A stretch of DNA of 64,000 nt, taken from assembly GCF_000224065.1 (NCBI RefSeq), contig NZ_AFWT01000018.1, positions 1 to 64,000 of the forward strand, given 5' to 3'. The translations under genes were made by a program, and so were the position numbers. The DNA comes from Thiorhodococcus drewsii AZ1. GTDB taxonomy: Bacteria; Pseudomonadota; Gammaproteobacteria; Chromatiales; Chromatiaceae. Of this stretch, positions 47,982 through 57,132 are shown piece after piece (position 1 is the first letter of the stretch; the number at the start of each line of letters is the position of its first letter). A model generated the notes under the pieces. It saw only the letters and a program-made list of their open reading frames with translations, was not told the origin of the DNA and searched no databases.

Positions 47982-49769
47982 ATGTCTTTGGATCCAGATT
48001 GTCTGGCCCGGCTTAAGCTGCGTCAACCGCCGTTCGATCCGTCTCCGAGCGAGGAGTTTCTCTACAGCGATCCGCTTCTCGAAAGTCTGATTGAGACGGC
48101 GAGCCGTGCCATGACCGCTCCGAGCGCGATTGTAATCCTGGCTGGCGCGAGTGGTTCCGGGCGCAGTATCCAACTGATGCGGCTGCTCGGCACATTGGCC
48201 GACCGGTTCGATCTCATCGCCTTCCGGGGGCGTCCGGAGATCCCGTTCGACGCGGTGGATCTCACCATCCGCAATCATCTGCGTGCTGGTGGTTTCGACG
48301 ATCCTAGCCGCTCTCTGACGGATCTGCTGCGCGACCGAGGTCGTGCCGGGGATTCCATTGTACTGGCGATCGACGATGCGCATTTTCTCGGCATGGAAAG
48401 CATTCGGCAGCTTTTGCGGATGCGCTCCGAAATGCTCGAGGCCAAGGGGCAGGGGTTGAGGCTTGTTTTGGTAGGCGATCTCTCGCTGAGTCGTGGTCGG
48501 CTGCCTTTAACCGATCCGGCGGACGAGAATCAGGTGGTCCGTCTCAATCTGCGGCCTTTCAACCTTGAGCAGGCAGGCGCCTACCTGCGTCATCGGCTAC
48601 GCGTGGCCGGAATCGACGATCCCGAGTCATTTCTCACCTCGGGTGATATCGCGGTGCTGCAAACCAACAGCAAGGGCATGCCCGCCGCGCTCAATGAGAA
48701 CGCCAATGCCTGGCTGACGCGTCGCTGTCGTAGCGCCGGGGCGGGCAAGCAATCGGTTGTCGGTAAGCTGGGTGGTCTGGTGACTCAGTCTGCCGCCGCC
48801 TCGTCTCCTCAGCGTGAAACTCCGAAGGCTGTTGAGCCGTCCAATACCGAGCCCGAATCCTTGCTGCTGCCTCCGGAAGATCTCTTGGACTTGGATGAGG
48901 ATGTGTTCGAGCCGAGCGACCCTCAGTTGTCGGACTTTCTGCGGCAGGAGGATCGTCGCGCCGACAGTTCCGACTTCGAACAGGTCTTGCGACACGTGCG
49001 CAATCATGAATTGACCCAGAAGCGTCTTGCGGTCGAGTCCGAGTCTACTGTGTCGCCCGCTCCTCAACCTGAGCCTTCCGCGCGATCGGAGCCGTATTGG
49101 AACCGACGCTGGTTCATTCCCGCCGTCGTTACCACCGTACTCTTGGCGATCGTCGGTCCTGTCGCCTTCCAGCTCTTCGGCGATCGAAGTAGCGATCCGC
49201 TATTGCGGGGTTCGGAACCGTCTCCGGACAAGGCTTCGACCGTGATGAGTCCGCCGCCTCAATCGGAGACGGCCAACGAAGTTCAGTCCGATGGCTCGGA
49301 AGGCGAGGGTGCGGCGACGACATCGTCTCAAGGGGCCGGCGCTGGTTCAGCGTCGCCAGCCCAAGACGTTGCATCCGAGATCTCCGTGCCCGAAGTGGAC
49401 CGTCCGGAGAGGGCCGAGGTGTCGGATGGCGCAGTCGACGTCGCCGAGCGGCCCTTGGAGGTTGCGGAGCCCGCAGTTCCCTTGACCCCGTTTGATGAGG
49501 ATCTGGCATGGCTGCGGCGTCAGGATACCGGTCGTCTCACGATTCAACTGGTTGCTGCGCGGGATCTTAAAACGGCGCGTGAATTCGTTCGTCGTCATGA
49601 ATTGAATGGAGCCCACTATGTGCAGACGCGCTCTTTCGTGATTGCCGTGGTGGGCAGCTTTCCGAACCGTTCGGCCGCCAAGCAGATGTTGTCGGAATTG
49701 CCTGAGGGCGCGCGTTCGTCCGGTCCATGGATTCGCAGTATCGGCTCGGTGCTCGACTCCCAGAAATAG
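47982..49769 (+). CDS. DamX/ExeA-like AAA protein with membrane helix and SPOR domain
   Basis: 595 residues: N-terminal AAA module (residues 1-260) starting LKLRQPPFDPSPSEEFLYSD, with Walker A GASGSGRS and Walker B VLAIDDAHFLG; a disordered acidic region; one helix (RWFIPAVVTTVLLAIVGPVAF) near 375-395; a Ser/Pro/Glu-rich periplasmic linker; and a C-terminal SPOR domain (RLTIQLVAARDLKTAREFV). SPOR binds denuded peptidoglycan at division sites; DamX has the same layout. The Walker A lysine is replaced by arginine (GRS), so ATPase activity is doubtful. Confidence 0.75.
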   Translation: MSLDPDCLARLKLRQPPFDPSPSEEFLYSDPLLESLIETASRAMTAPSAIVILAGASGSGRSIQLMRLLGTLADRFDLIAFRGRPEIPFDAVDLTIRNHLRAGGFDDPSRSLTDLLRDRGRAGDSIVLAIDDAHFLGMESIRQLLRMRSEMLEAKGQGLRLVLVGDLSLSRGRLPLTDPADENQVVRLNLRPFNLEQAGAYLRHRLRVAGIDDPESFLTSGDIAVLQTNSKGMPAALNENANAWLTRRCRSAGAGKQSVVGKLGGLVTQSAAASSPQRETPKAVEPSNTEPESLLLPPEDLLDLDEDVFEPSDPQLSDFLRQEDRRADSSDFEQVLRHVRNHELTQKRLAVESESTVSPAPQPEPSARSEPYWNRRWFIPAVVTTVLLAIVGPVAFQLFGDRSSDPLLRGSEPSPDKASTVMSPPPQSETANEVQSDGSEGEGAATTSSQGAGAGSASPAQDVASEISVPEVDRPERAEVSDGAVDVAERPLEVAEPAVPLTPFDEDLAWLRRQDTGRLTIQLVAARDLKTAREFVRRHELNGAHYVQTRSFVIAVVGSFPNRSAAKQMLSELPEGARSSGPWIRSIGSVLDSQK

Positions 49770-49893
49770 GCGTTCAACTGGGTCTTTTCTGAGTGTGATG
49801 CGTTTTGCAAGCCACTGTAATAGTAGGTTAATTTGCAAAACTGATCGCCGTGTTCGGCTATACTGACAGGCGGGAACAACGAGGAACGCACTC

Positions 49894-50679
49894 GTGGAAA
49901 TTCGCTCCGCCGTCATTGCGCCAGTTCATGCCGCTTTTCATCCAGTCTCTTTGGGGCTGGATACGGTGCGGGCGGATGCTTTGCGCTCGGAGCCGACTGG
50001 GTCAGCAGAGACGACCTTCGCCCCCGTCGGGGCCGAGTCTGGCGCGGGTGCACCGTCCGAGGGGCAGGCATCGGAGAACTCGGGATCAGGGGATACCGGT
50101 TCGGAGAATTCCGGTTCGACTCCTGCGGTGCAAGATCTGTCCGAGGAGGAACTGCAGGAGGTTCAGCTTCTGCAGGCACGCGATTCCGAGGTGCGGGCCC
50201 ATGAGCAGGCCCATATTGCGGCGGGCGGTGCCTATGTCACGGGGGCTGCGAGCTACAGCTTTCAAACCGGGCCGGATGGACGGCAGTATGCGATTGGCGG
50301 TGAGGTCAGCATTGATACATCCATGTCGTCGGATGCTGCCGCGAATCTCCAGAAGGCACGGACGCTGATTCGCGCGGCACTTGCGCCAGCCGAGCCTTCC
50401 GGGCAGGATCTAAGTGTCGCTGCATCCGCTCGGGCCATGGAGGCCGATGCATTGAGCGACCTTCAGCAGGAGCGTTTGGAAGAGCAGGATCAATTGGTGG
50501 AGGGTCGGGTGTCCGATGCCGAGTCCCGCATCCAAAACGGTGAATGGGGTAGCGGCGATCAGGCGGATTCCGCCGATGATAAGCCTTCCGATCCAGATGC
50601 CTTGCGCAAGGGGCTTGAGTCGCGTATATCCGCGCTCTTCGCTGGTCCTCAAGAGGACGGGGTAAGCCAATTCGCCTGA
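49894..50679 (+). CDS. SprA-related putative metalloprotease
   Basis: 261 residues from GTG 49894. Residues 15-85 are Ser/Gly/Glu-rich without a signal peptide. The conserved part has LSEEELQEVQLLQARDSEVR, then the HExxH motif in RAHEQAHIAAGG, AYVTGAASYSFQTGPDGRQY and AIGGEVSIDTS, the SprA-related (CJM1_0395-type) family. It is called a metalloprotease because of HEQAH, without proof of activity. Family members often sit in flagellar regions. An exact 11-bp spacing sigma-28-like pair lies upstream near 49830-49857 but both boxes are weak. Confidence 0.75.
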   Translation: MEIRSAVIAPVHAAFHPVSLGLDTVRADALRSEPTGSAETTFAPVGAESGAGAPSEGQASENSGSGDTGSENSGSTPAVQDLSEEELQEVQLLQARDSEVRAHEQAHIAAGGAYVTGAASYSFQTGPDGRQYAIGGEVSIDTSMSSDAAANLQKARTLIRAALAPAEPSGQDLSVAASARAMEADALSDLQQERLEEQDQLVEGRVSDAESRIQNGEWGSGDQADSADDKPSDPDALRKGLESRISALFAGPQEDGVSQFA

Positions 50680-50771
50680 TCGGTCGCCTTCTGTGATGGG
50701 CGCGCGGTTACGGGCTCAAGTTCTCAGCATGCTGGTCGTTACCTTAAATGTCTTCCAATGAGGAACCGGCC

Positions 50772-51092
50772 ATGATGCTCGCCTCCGCTAGATCCGACAT
50801 GACTGCCGAATCGATCCCGAGTGTCCAAAGTCTCGCCTTTACCCCGAATCTGTCCGTCGGATTTATGCCTGCTTTCCGTCACCAAGGAAGTGGCGAGGTG
50901 CGGCTGTGTCAGTTTTCTGACGGCTCTATTTCCACAATCCATGTGCTTGATTTTCTGCCGGAGGATTGGGTGATGGAGCGGGACGCCGAGGGGCGGCCTT
51001 TGGCGCTGGTCGGTGCGATTGAAGCCGGCTTCCTTCGCGGTGCGGATTTCTGGAGCCTGGGTGATCTGTTGCATCCAAGGCTTGATAGTTGA
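50772..51092 (+). CDS. Hypothetical protein of the motility region
   Basis: 106 residues from ATGATG at 50772 with GAGGAA about eight bases upstream (the frame is open from 50748). No family is recognised. The first 25 residues are Ser-rich; the rest is a compact mixed fold with LCQFSDGSISTIHVLDFLPE and LVGAIEAGFLRGADFWSLGD. Coding is supported by the ribosome site, by position between two motility-region genes on the same strand, and by composition. Function unknown. Confidence 0.5.
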   Translation: MMLASARSDMTAESIPSVQSLAFTPNLSVGFMPAFRHQGSGEVRLCQFSDGSISTIHVLDFLPEDWVMERDAEGRPLALVGAIEAGFLRGADFWSLGDLLHPRLDS

Positions 51093-51218
51093 TGGCGATA
51101 TGCCAGCAGCGACGTCCGTGATGAACGAGTGTGGGCGGCGAGCCGGTTGGCGGTTATGCGCCAGGGTGGTCGCGCGCTATATGCGTTAGCCCGCGTTCAC
51201 ATCACATTGGAGGGGTTT

Positions 51219-51500
51219 GTGTCGGACCGACGTATTTTTCCCCGGCTGCCGCTGGCGGTTGAGGTCGAGCTGTACACGTGTGGCGAGCTGCCGGCTGTCG
51301 TTCGAACCGAGGATCTCAGCAATGGAGGCGCCTTTCTCGTGCTTAAAGGGGTTGATTTGCCACCCATGGGGAGCCGCGTGCAGGTTAGGGTCGTTGGGCC
51401 ACTCGGTGGTGGGGAGCCTGCGCCATTGGTTGATGCACTCGTCGTGCGTCACGCTCCAGATGGCGTCGCGGTGCAATTCATCGACAAACCGGCTGTCTGA
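51219..51500 (+). CDS. PilZ-domain c-di-GMP receptor, small
   Basis: 93 residues from GTG 51219, with TTGGAGGGG just upstream. Nearly complete PilZ domain: SDRRIFPRLPLAVEVEL holds the RxxPR motif and TEDLSNGGAFLVL the DxSxxG motif, so c-di-GMP binding is likely. The open frame to 51129 is not used. Its partner is unknown; it lies among flagellar-region genes. Confidence 0.83.
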   Translation: MSDRRIFPRLPLAVEVELYTCGELPAVVRTEDLSNGGAFLVLKGVDLPPMGSRVQVRVVGPLGGGEPAPLVDALVVRHAPDGVAVQFIDKPAV

Positions 51501-51536
51501 AACGCCTGGCGTCCAGGCACGATTCGAGGTGCGATC

Positions 51537-52517
51537 ATGTCCATTTCATCCGTTTCGCAGTTTTCCTTTGCGAGCCTGTCACGTTCAGTTTCCAGTCTGA
51601 ATCTGCTCAATGGGCAATCCTCTTCGGCTTCTGCGCAGAATTCGGTCTCAAGCACAGGATCCTCCAAGGCTGGCGATCTGCGTGCCGAGATTGCGAGCCG
51701 ACTGGAGCAGGATCCGGATTATCAGATTTTGCGCAAGGTCTTCGCGCTGGAAACCAAGCTCCATGGTTCGAGGGTGGCGGAATCTTCGCGTCACTTGCAG
51801 GTATCCGAGTCTTCCGTAGAGCAGCTTTCGGAAATCCAGCTTGTCAGGGACGCCTCGTTGCGCAAACGGGTGGAGCTGAGCTTTGAGCGCCAATTCGAAT
51901 CTCAGAGTCGGTTGACGGTCTCGACCGATGCGGGGACGAGCGACTGGTCCGTCCAAACCCAGAGTTTCCAGCGGGCATCGGTTCGGCTGGATGCCAGTAT
52001 TGGCCTCGCAGGGGTCCGGACGGGCGATCCCCTGGTTCTGGACCTTTCGGGAGAGGGCATCATGACCACGGGGGTCGAGTCCGGCGTTCGATTCGACCTT
52101 GATGGGGATGGCTCTGAGGATCAGACGAGCTTTGCCACAGGTGGCAGCTGGTTTCTGGCGCTCGATCGCAACGCGAACGGTCGTATCGACGACGGACACG
52201 AACTCTTCGGCGATCAGAACGGGGCCACGCATGGGTTCGCCGAGTTGGCGCGATACGATGACAATGCCGACGGCGTGATCGATGCGTCGGACAAGGTCTT
52301 CTCCGAATTGCGGCTCACGCAGGTCAACGAGAAGGGCGAGCAGGTCGTCAAGACGCTTGCGGAGGCGGATGTGACCGCCTTGGATCTCGAGTATCAGAAT
52401 ACCCGCAAGGCGCTGAACCTCTATGATTCGGTCGCGCAGGTGGGGCAATTTCACCGCTCGGATGGCTCGACGGGCGAGACTGCCGACGTGCTTCTCGGGT
52501 ATAGCGACATCGCCTGA
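51537..52517 (+). CDS. EF-hand-like, Ser-rich protein of the motility region
   Basis: 326 residues. The N-terminal 45 residues are Ser-rich (SISSVSQFSFASLSRSVSSL) with no signal peptide; residues 45-150 are helical. From 160 on there are Asp-rich loops typical of calcium-binding proteins: VLDLSGEGIMTT, FDLDGDGSEDQ, ALDRNANGRIDDGHELFGD and YDDNADGVIDASDKVF. The loop set resembles proteins with EF-hand/dockerin-type repeats attached to adhesins or large secreted proteins. Function unknown; surface or extracellular role suspected. Confidence 0.65.
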   Translation: MSISSVSQFSFASLSRSVSSLNLLNGQSSSASAQNSVSSTGSSKAGDLRAEIASRLEQDPDYQILRKVFALETKLHGSRVAESSRHLQVSESSVEQLSEIQLVRDASLRKRVELSFERQFESQSRLTVSTDAGTSDWSVQTQSFQRASVRLDASIGLAGVRTGDPLVLDLSGEGIMTTGVESGVRFDLDGDGSEDQTSFATGGSWFLALDRNANGRIDDGHELFGDQNGATHGFAELARYDDNADGVIDASDKVFSELRLTQVNEKGEQVVKTLAEADVTALDLEYQNTRKALNLYDSVAQVGQFHRSDGSTGETADVLLGYSDIA

Positions 52518-52677
52518 TCCCGTTTGGGTTCCGTGTTTTCGCTGCCTCGAGAGGCGGCCCAGTGAGTCTTGATGTCTCTGGTTCCTGGGGGAAGGGCAGC
52601 GATTTGCTCCAGCGGTTTGGAAGTCGATCCTGCTAGACTAGGAGCGATGGTTGCCTTGCTTTTCCAGGAATCGATTC

Positions 52678-53889
52678 ATGCAGCAAACACCCGAATTCGC
52701 GTCGCTCCTGGCTCAGATCGAGCTCACGAAGGACCTTGCCGAAGATGCCTTGAATGCGCTGAGCGCTCAGTGCTGGTTCGGTGAACTTGGGCCCAAGAAG
52801 CGCATCCGTTCCGTCGATGTCCGCGCGCATCGGTTGTTCCTGGTCGATGGGAATATGGTTCGGATGTATGACGGAGTCACCGAGCGTCTGCAGAGCTTTC
52901 ACGGATTGAGCGACCCCATCGATTTGTTCCCCGAGGCACGGGACGAGGGCGACTGCGTCATCACGGAGACGGCTTGCAAACTGCTTCGAATTCCCGCAGC
53001 GGCCTTGGAGGCCGTGCTGTCTAAGAGCACGGAGGTCGACGATATCGATTTGGATCCGACCGAGGCGGCCTTTCTTGCCGAACTCTATCAGCTCATCACC
53101 GACAATCGTCTCGAATTGCCGGCGCGACCCGAGGTTGCGCTCAAGATCCAGGAGCTTACCTCCGATCCCGATGCTGGCATCGACGAACTCACCGAGATCA
53201 TCCAGCGCGATGGCACCATTGCCGGGGCCTTGCTGCATGCGACCAACAGCCCGCTGTTTCGTGCGTCCAAGGAGATTCTTTCGGTACGTGACGCCGTCCT
53301 TAGGATGGGGTTCCGCAACACTCGGATGCTCACGACCAATCTGGCCTTGCGCCAAGCCTTCAAGGCCAAGCACACGGCAACCAGAGATGCCATGGCGCGG
53401 GTCTGGTCCGATGGCGTGCTCTGTTCGGCCTACAGTTATCTACTCTCCGATGTGCTGCAGGTCCTGCACCGCGAGCGTGCGCTTTTGGCTGGACTGGTTG
53501 CAGGAATCGGCGCGGTCCCCATCATTCAGTTCATAGAGATGCGCGATGCCGATCCGGATCCGGATCTCATCGAATCGCTGGTCTATAAGTTGTCGAGCAT
53601 TACCGGGGTTCTGGTTATCAACTATTGGGGACTTGGCGAGGATCTGGTGAAGGTGGCGGAGGAGTCGTCAAACTGGGGTTACGAGGCGGAAGAGCCCGAT
53701 TACGCGAGCATTGGCCTCGTCGCGAAGTGGGCCATGCTGCAGAGCGAGGGCAGACCGTATCCAGATGCGGCTCAGGTGCCTGCTTTCAGAACATTGGGGC
53801 TGCCACCACCGGAGCCGGGCGAGCCGATCGCCGCCTTGGCCGACAGTGGAGAAGCGCTAGAATCATTGAAGTCGATGTTCAATCTATAG
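52678..53889 (+). CDS. HDOD protein with cyclic-nucleotide-type N-terminus
   Basis: 403 residues from ATG 52678 with AGGAA nine bases upstream. Residues 1-125 look like a cNMP-binding-type beta fold (FGELGPKKRIRSVDVRAHRL). HDOD spans about 140-350 with LPARPEVALKIQELTSDPDA, LHATNSPLFRASKEI and DAVLRMGFRNTRML. The HD pair is missing: the site reads AGLVAGIGAVPII, so no phosphohydrolase activity is expected. HDOD proteins regulate motility or c-di-GMP pathways by protein contacts. Confidence 0.75.
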   Translation: MQQTPEFASLLAQIELTKDLAEDALNALSAQCWFGELGPKKRIRSVDVRAHRLFLVDGNMVRMYDGVTERLQSFHGLSDPIDLFPEARDEGDCVITETACKLLRIPAAALEAVLSKSTEVDDIDLDPTEAAFLAELYQLITDNRLELPARPEVALKIQELTSDPDAGIDELTEIIQRDGTIAGALLHATNSPLFRASKEILSVRDAVLRMGFRNTRMLTTNLALRQAFKAKHTATRDAMARVWSDGVLCSAYSYLLSDVLQVLHRERALLAGLVAGIGAVPIIQFIEMRDADPDPDLIESLVYKLSSITGVLVINYWGLGEDLVKVAEESSNWGYEAEEPDYASIGLVAKWAMLQSEGRPYPDAAQVPAFRTLGLPPPEPGEPIAALADSGEALESLKSMFNL

Positions 53890-53929
53890 ACCTGGGGAGG
53901 CGCAGATCAATAGCGTGTCCCGCATCCGA

Positions 53930-53970
53930 TCAGCTCGCGACTCGAAAACCCCGCTTTCCGAGTCGCGCAA
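53930..53970. repeat. Palindromic repeat, copy 1
   Basis: CGCGACTCG (53936-53944) and CGAGTCGCG (53959-53967) are exact complements with a 14-base loop. Together with the flank GATCAGCT this is the same element as at 58155-58193, in opposite orientation. It lies between two HDOD genes. The rest of 53890-54127 shows nothing else. Confidence 0.7.
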
Positions 53971-54127
53971 GGGAACAGAATTCTTCAGCGTTCCTCTAGA
54001 GTCCGTAGATTCATGCTCAACTATGGTTTAGGGTTTAATTCTTGAGGCGCGTCTTTAGATTCATGCCGGTCCTGCCGCATGTCCCGAGACGGACCTCGAA
54101 TCTTTCTGGTCGTGGGAGTCTGCGCGC

Positions 54128-55006
54128 GTGTCATCACTGACCCTCGATAGCCTCGTTCGGAAAACCGGTCGTCTGCTGGCCATTCCTCGTGTGGTGGGCG
54201 AAATACTGCGACTCCTGAACGATACGAACAGCCGGCAGGCGGATATTGCTGCGCTTCTGGCGCAGGATCCCGCGCTCGTCGCCATCGTGCTTCGTTTGGC
54301 TAACAGTCCCGCCTTCGCGCCCGCCCGGACAGTGGATTCGGTCGACCGGGCCATCATGCTATTGGGACGCGATCATCTTCGGCGGTTGGTCGTCGCGGGC
54401 GCGGTGACACAGGCGTCCGAGCGTCTGCCGATGCAAAACCTGCTGCCACTGGAGGTTTTCTGGCGACACTCGTCATACTGCGCCGTCATTGCGCGGTTGC
54501 TGGCGGAGCGTCAGTCGCCCGATCTCGTGGGGACGGTCTTTCTCGGCGGTTTGCTGCATGATCTGGGGCAGCTCGTGCTCTTCTCGCAGGTCCCGGAAGA
54601 GGCTCATGCGGCCTTTCTGAGGAGTTTGGAGCATCCCGATGCGTTGAGTCCGGAGGCGGCCGAGCGGGAGGAGTTGGGTTTCGATCACGCTCAGTTGGGT
54701 GCCGCGCTCGCCGAGCGGTGGGGACTTCCAGACGTGTTATGCGCCTGTCTTGGGTACCACCATGCCCCGTTGCGGGCACCGGAGGCCTTTCGGGTTCCGG
54801 TCGGCCTCGTGCACCTCGCGAATTCGGCCTCGCACCTGGCCGAACTCGATTCTCGGAATTGGCGGGACGCGCCACCGACCGAGCCGGCTGTGCTGAAGTC
54901 GCTTGCGATCGATTCGGACCTCATCTTGGAGCTGATCGATGAGGCCCAGTATCAGGTTCTGGCCGTCGAGGCGCTACGCAATCCCAGGCTCGCTGACGAC
55001 GGCTGA
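54128..55006 (+). CDS. HDOD-domain protein
   Basis: 292 residues from GTG 54128. One HDOD domain: AIPRVVGEILRLLNDTNSRQ, VLRLANSPAFAPARTVDSV, the HD motif GLLHDLGQLVLF and the distal GYHHAP. The HD residues are kept, unlike in its neighbour. It ends 32 bp before the end of the convergent ZorB-like gene. Confidence 0.8.
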   Translation: MSSLTLDSLVRKTGRLLAIPRVVGEILRLLNDTNSRQADIAALLAQDPALVAIVLRLANSPAFAPARTVDSVDRAIMLLGRDHLRRLVVAGAVTQASERLPMQNLLPLEVFWRHSSYCAVIARLLAERQSPDLVGTVFLGGLLHDLGQLVLFSQVPEEAHAAFLRSLEHPDALSPEAAEREELGFDHAQLGAALAERWGLPDVLCACLGYHHAPLRAPEAFRVPVGLVHLANSASHLAELDSRNWRDAPPTEPAVLKSLAIDSDLILELIDEAQYQVLAVEALRNPRLADDG

Positions 55007-55038
55007 CGACCGTTGGTATTCCATTCCAGAATACCTTT

Positions 55039-55812
55039 CTATTGAAGCTTCTTTGCTCGCTGGTCGACCGTCGGTGTCGGCGAGTAGGTTGAGGTTTCGC
55101 TCAGGCTGACAGGTTCGAGAAGTTTCGCCTCGAAATTCGTCAGTACGCTGAACTCGACCCGCCTTGATGCCCTCAGATCCTCCCGTCCTTCGCTGTCTTG
55201 GACAGGGCGGGAGGATGACATGCCGACCGCTGCCACGCGCGTGCGGAACCAGTCCTGATCTCTCACGCCATTGAGTCCATAGGCGAAGCGCAAGACCGAC
55301 TGAGTGCGTTGCTGGCTCAATTCCATGTTGAAAAAATAGGCGTCCAGGGGGCTGCTGTCGGCGCTCCATTCGCTGGATGTGTGGCCCTCAATGCGAATCT
55401 CACGGATGACGCCCTTGAAGGGGGTCAATTCGGCGACATAGCGTGGGAGGAAGTCGCGTAGGATTGCCTCGAATTCCGGCTTGATCCTTGACGAGCTGCG
55501 ATCGAAGAGCACGTCGGGCTCGCGGAATCTGAGCGTGAGCGTGGGTTCCACCAGTTCTGCGTTCCAGCGCTGCAGGTCGTCTCTGAATTCATCGTCCAAG
55601 GCTTGGAAGATGGCATGCCTGGATTCGGCGGCGGTCGTGCGGACCTCGGTCTCCACTGAATGGATGCGTTCGACCTTGGCCATATGGAGCACGGCCAGAA
55701 AGAGAAAGATCATCATCAGGGTCGCCATCAGATCCGACACCACCAGCCAGTGGCTGTCGTCGTCGATCGTCGAGGGTTGCTGCGCCGCAGGGCGCGGGAT
55801 AGCGATTTTCAT
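55039..55812 (-). CDS. ZorB-like OmpA-family stator protein
   Basis: 257 residues with one N-terminal helix HWLVVSDLMATLMMIFLFLA whose SDL Asp is in the place of the proton-binding Asp of MotB/ZorB, a coiled helical linker, and a C-terminal OmpA-like peptidoglycan-binding domain with IRIEGHTSSEW, DAYFFNMELSQQRTQSVL and EDLRASRRVEFSV. These match ZorB of Zorya anti-phage motors better than flagellar MotB. The ATG overlaps the stop of the ZorA-like gene. No ZorC, ZorD or ZorE gene follows. Confidence 0.72.
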   Translation of the reverse strand: MKIAIPRPAAQQPSTIDDDSHWLVVSDLMATLMMIFLFLAVLHMAKVERIHSVETEVRTTAAESRHAIFQALDDEFRDDLQRWNAELVEPTLTLRFREPDVLFDRSSSRIKPEFEAILRDFLPRYVAELTPFKGVIREIRIEGHTSSEWSADSSPLDAYFFNMELSQQRTQSVLRFAYGLNGVRDQDWFRTRVAAVGMSSSRPVQDSEGREDLRASRRVEFSVLTNFEAKLLEPVSLSETSTYSPTPTVDQRAKKLQ

Positions 55813-56912
55813 GCCCGAGCCCTCCCGACCAGATCCAGATGCGGTTCAGTGTGATGGCGTGCCTCCCCAGACAACTGGTTGAGTCGTTGCTGGGCGTTCA
55901 GCGCGGTGAGTACGGCACCCTCAATGCTTTCGAGCATCGTTTTGAGCCGCGTATCGATGGCGGGGAATGCCTCCTGGGCGCGCTCGCGCAGGTCGGCGAT
56001 GCTGCCGAGCACGCTTTCCAGTTCCAGTGTTTCGCGTCTCAGCCCCTGCATGGCGGTTTCCTGATCGGCCATGTGGCTGGAGATTTGGCGAGCCTGCTGG
56101 GTCAATGCCTGGAGGCTGGATTCTGACTGGGCGACGCCTTCGGTGGCACGATCCAGCTGGCGTCCGAGTGCGTCCATATGGTCCTTGTATTGATCCTGCC
56201 AGACCAGGAGTTTCTCGACCGCGCCGTCGAGCCTACGGAAATTCTCACCGAACTGCTCGCCGAGGTTGGTGTTGAAGTCGTGGATCACGGATTCGAGGGC
56301 GGCGATGAGCTGTCGTGATCCGAGTTCGCTCAATTGGGTCGCGAAATCTGAGAATGCGGCGAGCTGTTCGCGATGATGGCGCTCCAGGGTTTCGACGAGT
56401 CGTTCGTCGAGCAGTCCCATACGCTCGACGAGTTGCTGGCTGGAGATGAGCTGGGCCTCGGCCAGTCGGCTCTGCTGCTGGAGGAGTCCCAGCAGCTGGT
56501 CTGGCGCCTCCGCCTCCGTTTCCGAATCCGCAGGCGCGCTCTGTTGACTCGCGGTGCGATCATCGCGACGTAGCGAGAGGATGAGGCGTAGAGAGGCCGA
56601 AAGCAGGATGCCGATGATGCTGGTGGTGAAGGCCAGCTTGAGCCCGTTGAGCAGGAGCGGAATGCTGTATTCGATGCGCGAGGAATCGAAATCCAGCAGT
56701 CCGATGGCGATCCCCAGGAAGGTGCCGAGTATGCCAATGGTGGTAAGCAGGGTCGGCGTGCTCTGGTAGAAGGCGACGGCACGCCGTCGCGCGATGGCGG
56801 CAAGTGCAATGACGAAGAGGCCGGCCATGACCAGCGTGAACAGGCCAGTGACGGTCGTCGAGTCCATGCGCTCGAGTGTGTTGACTATGCCGAAGGCGAT
56901 CGATTCGAACAT
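55809..56912 (-). CDS. ZorA-like MotA/TolQ/ExbB-family protein with long coiled tail
   Basis: 367 residues from ATG 56912 with GGAAGG upstream. Membrane segments at about 18-45, 50-75 and 90-115, with QSTPTLLTTIGILGTFLGIA and SIPLLLNGLKLAFTTSIIG, the ZorA-type channel core. From about 150 to 365 the protein is one long helical tail (ALESVIHDFNTNLGEQFGEN, VEKLLVWQDQYKDHMDALG), as in ZorA whose tail projects into the cytoplasm. With its overlapping partner it should form a proton-driven motor anchored to peptidoglycan. Family call by motif; the role here is inferred. Confidence 0.72.
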   Translation of the reverse strand: MFESIAFGIVNTLERMDSTTVTGLFTLVMAGLFVIALAAIARRRAVAFYQSTPTLLTTIGILGTFLGIAIGLLDFDSSRIEYSIPLLLNGLKLAFTTSIIGILLSASLRLILSLRRDDRTASQQSAPADSETEAEAPDQLLGLLQQQSRLAEAQLISSQQLVERMGLLDERLVETLERHHREQLAAFSDFATQLSELGSRQLIAALESVIHDFNTNLGEQFGENFRRLDGAVEKLLVWQDQYKDHMDALGRQLDRATEGVAQSESSLQALTQQARQISSHMADQETAMQGLRRETLELESVLGSIADLRERAQEAFPAIDTRLKTMLESIEGAVLTALNAQQRLNQLSGEARHHTEPHLDLVGRARA

Positions 56913-57132
56913 GCTGTACCTTCCATCCGTCTGAGTCGGGTGCTGATGGCGCGCGGGACAGCGACTATCCACGCGATCCGGGGCGTTTGAGCGAGTAGAT
57001 GCAGGATCGAGGCCAAGCGGCGAAAGGGCAGGTTAGGTGGGGGCGGTACGTCGTGCTTCGACTCAGGATGTCAAAATGTCGACTTCTGGTGCGGAGGCTG
57101 GTTCAGGCTCGGTCGGGGATCGGGGCAGGCGA

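Noticed and set aside
47859-48383. Upstream extension of the YfbR-like gene
   Set aside because: It runs antisense to the start of the AAA-SPOR gene; the family begins at the ATG at 47858.
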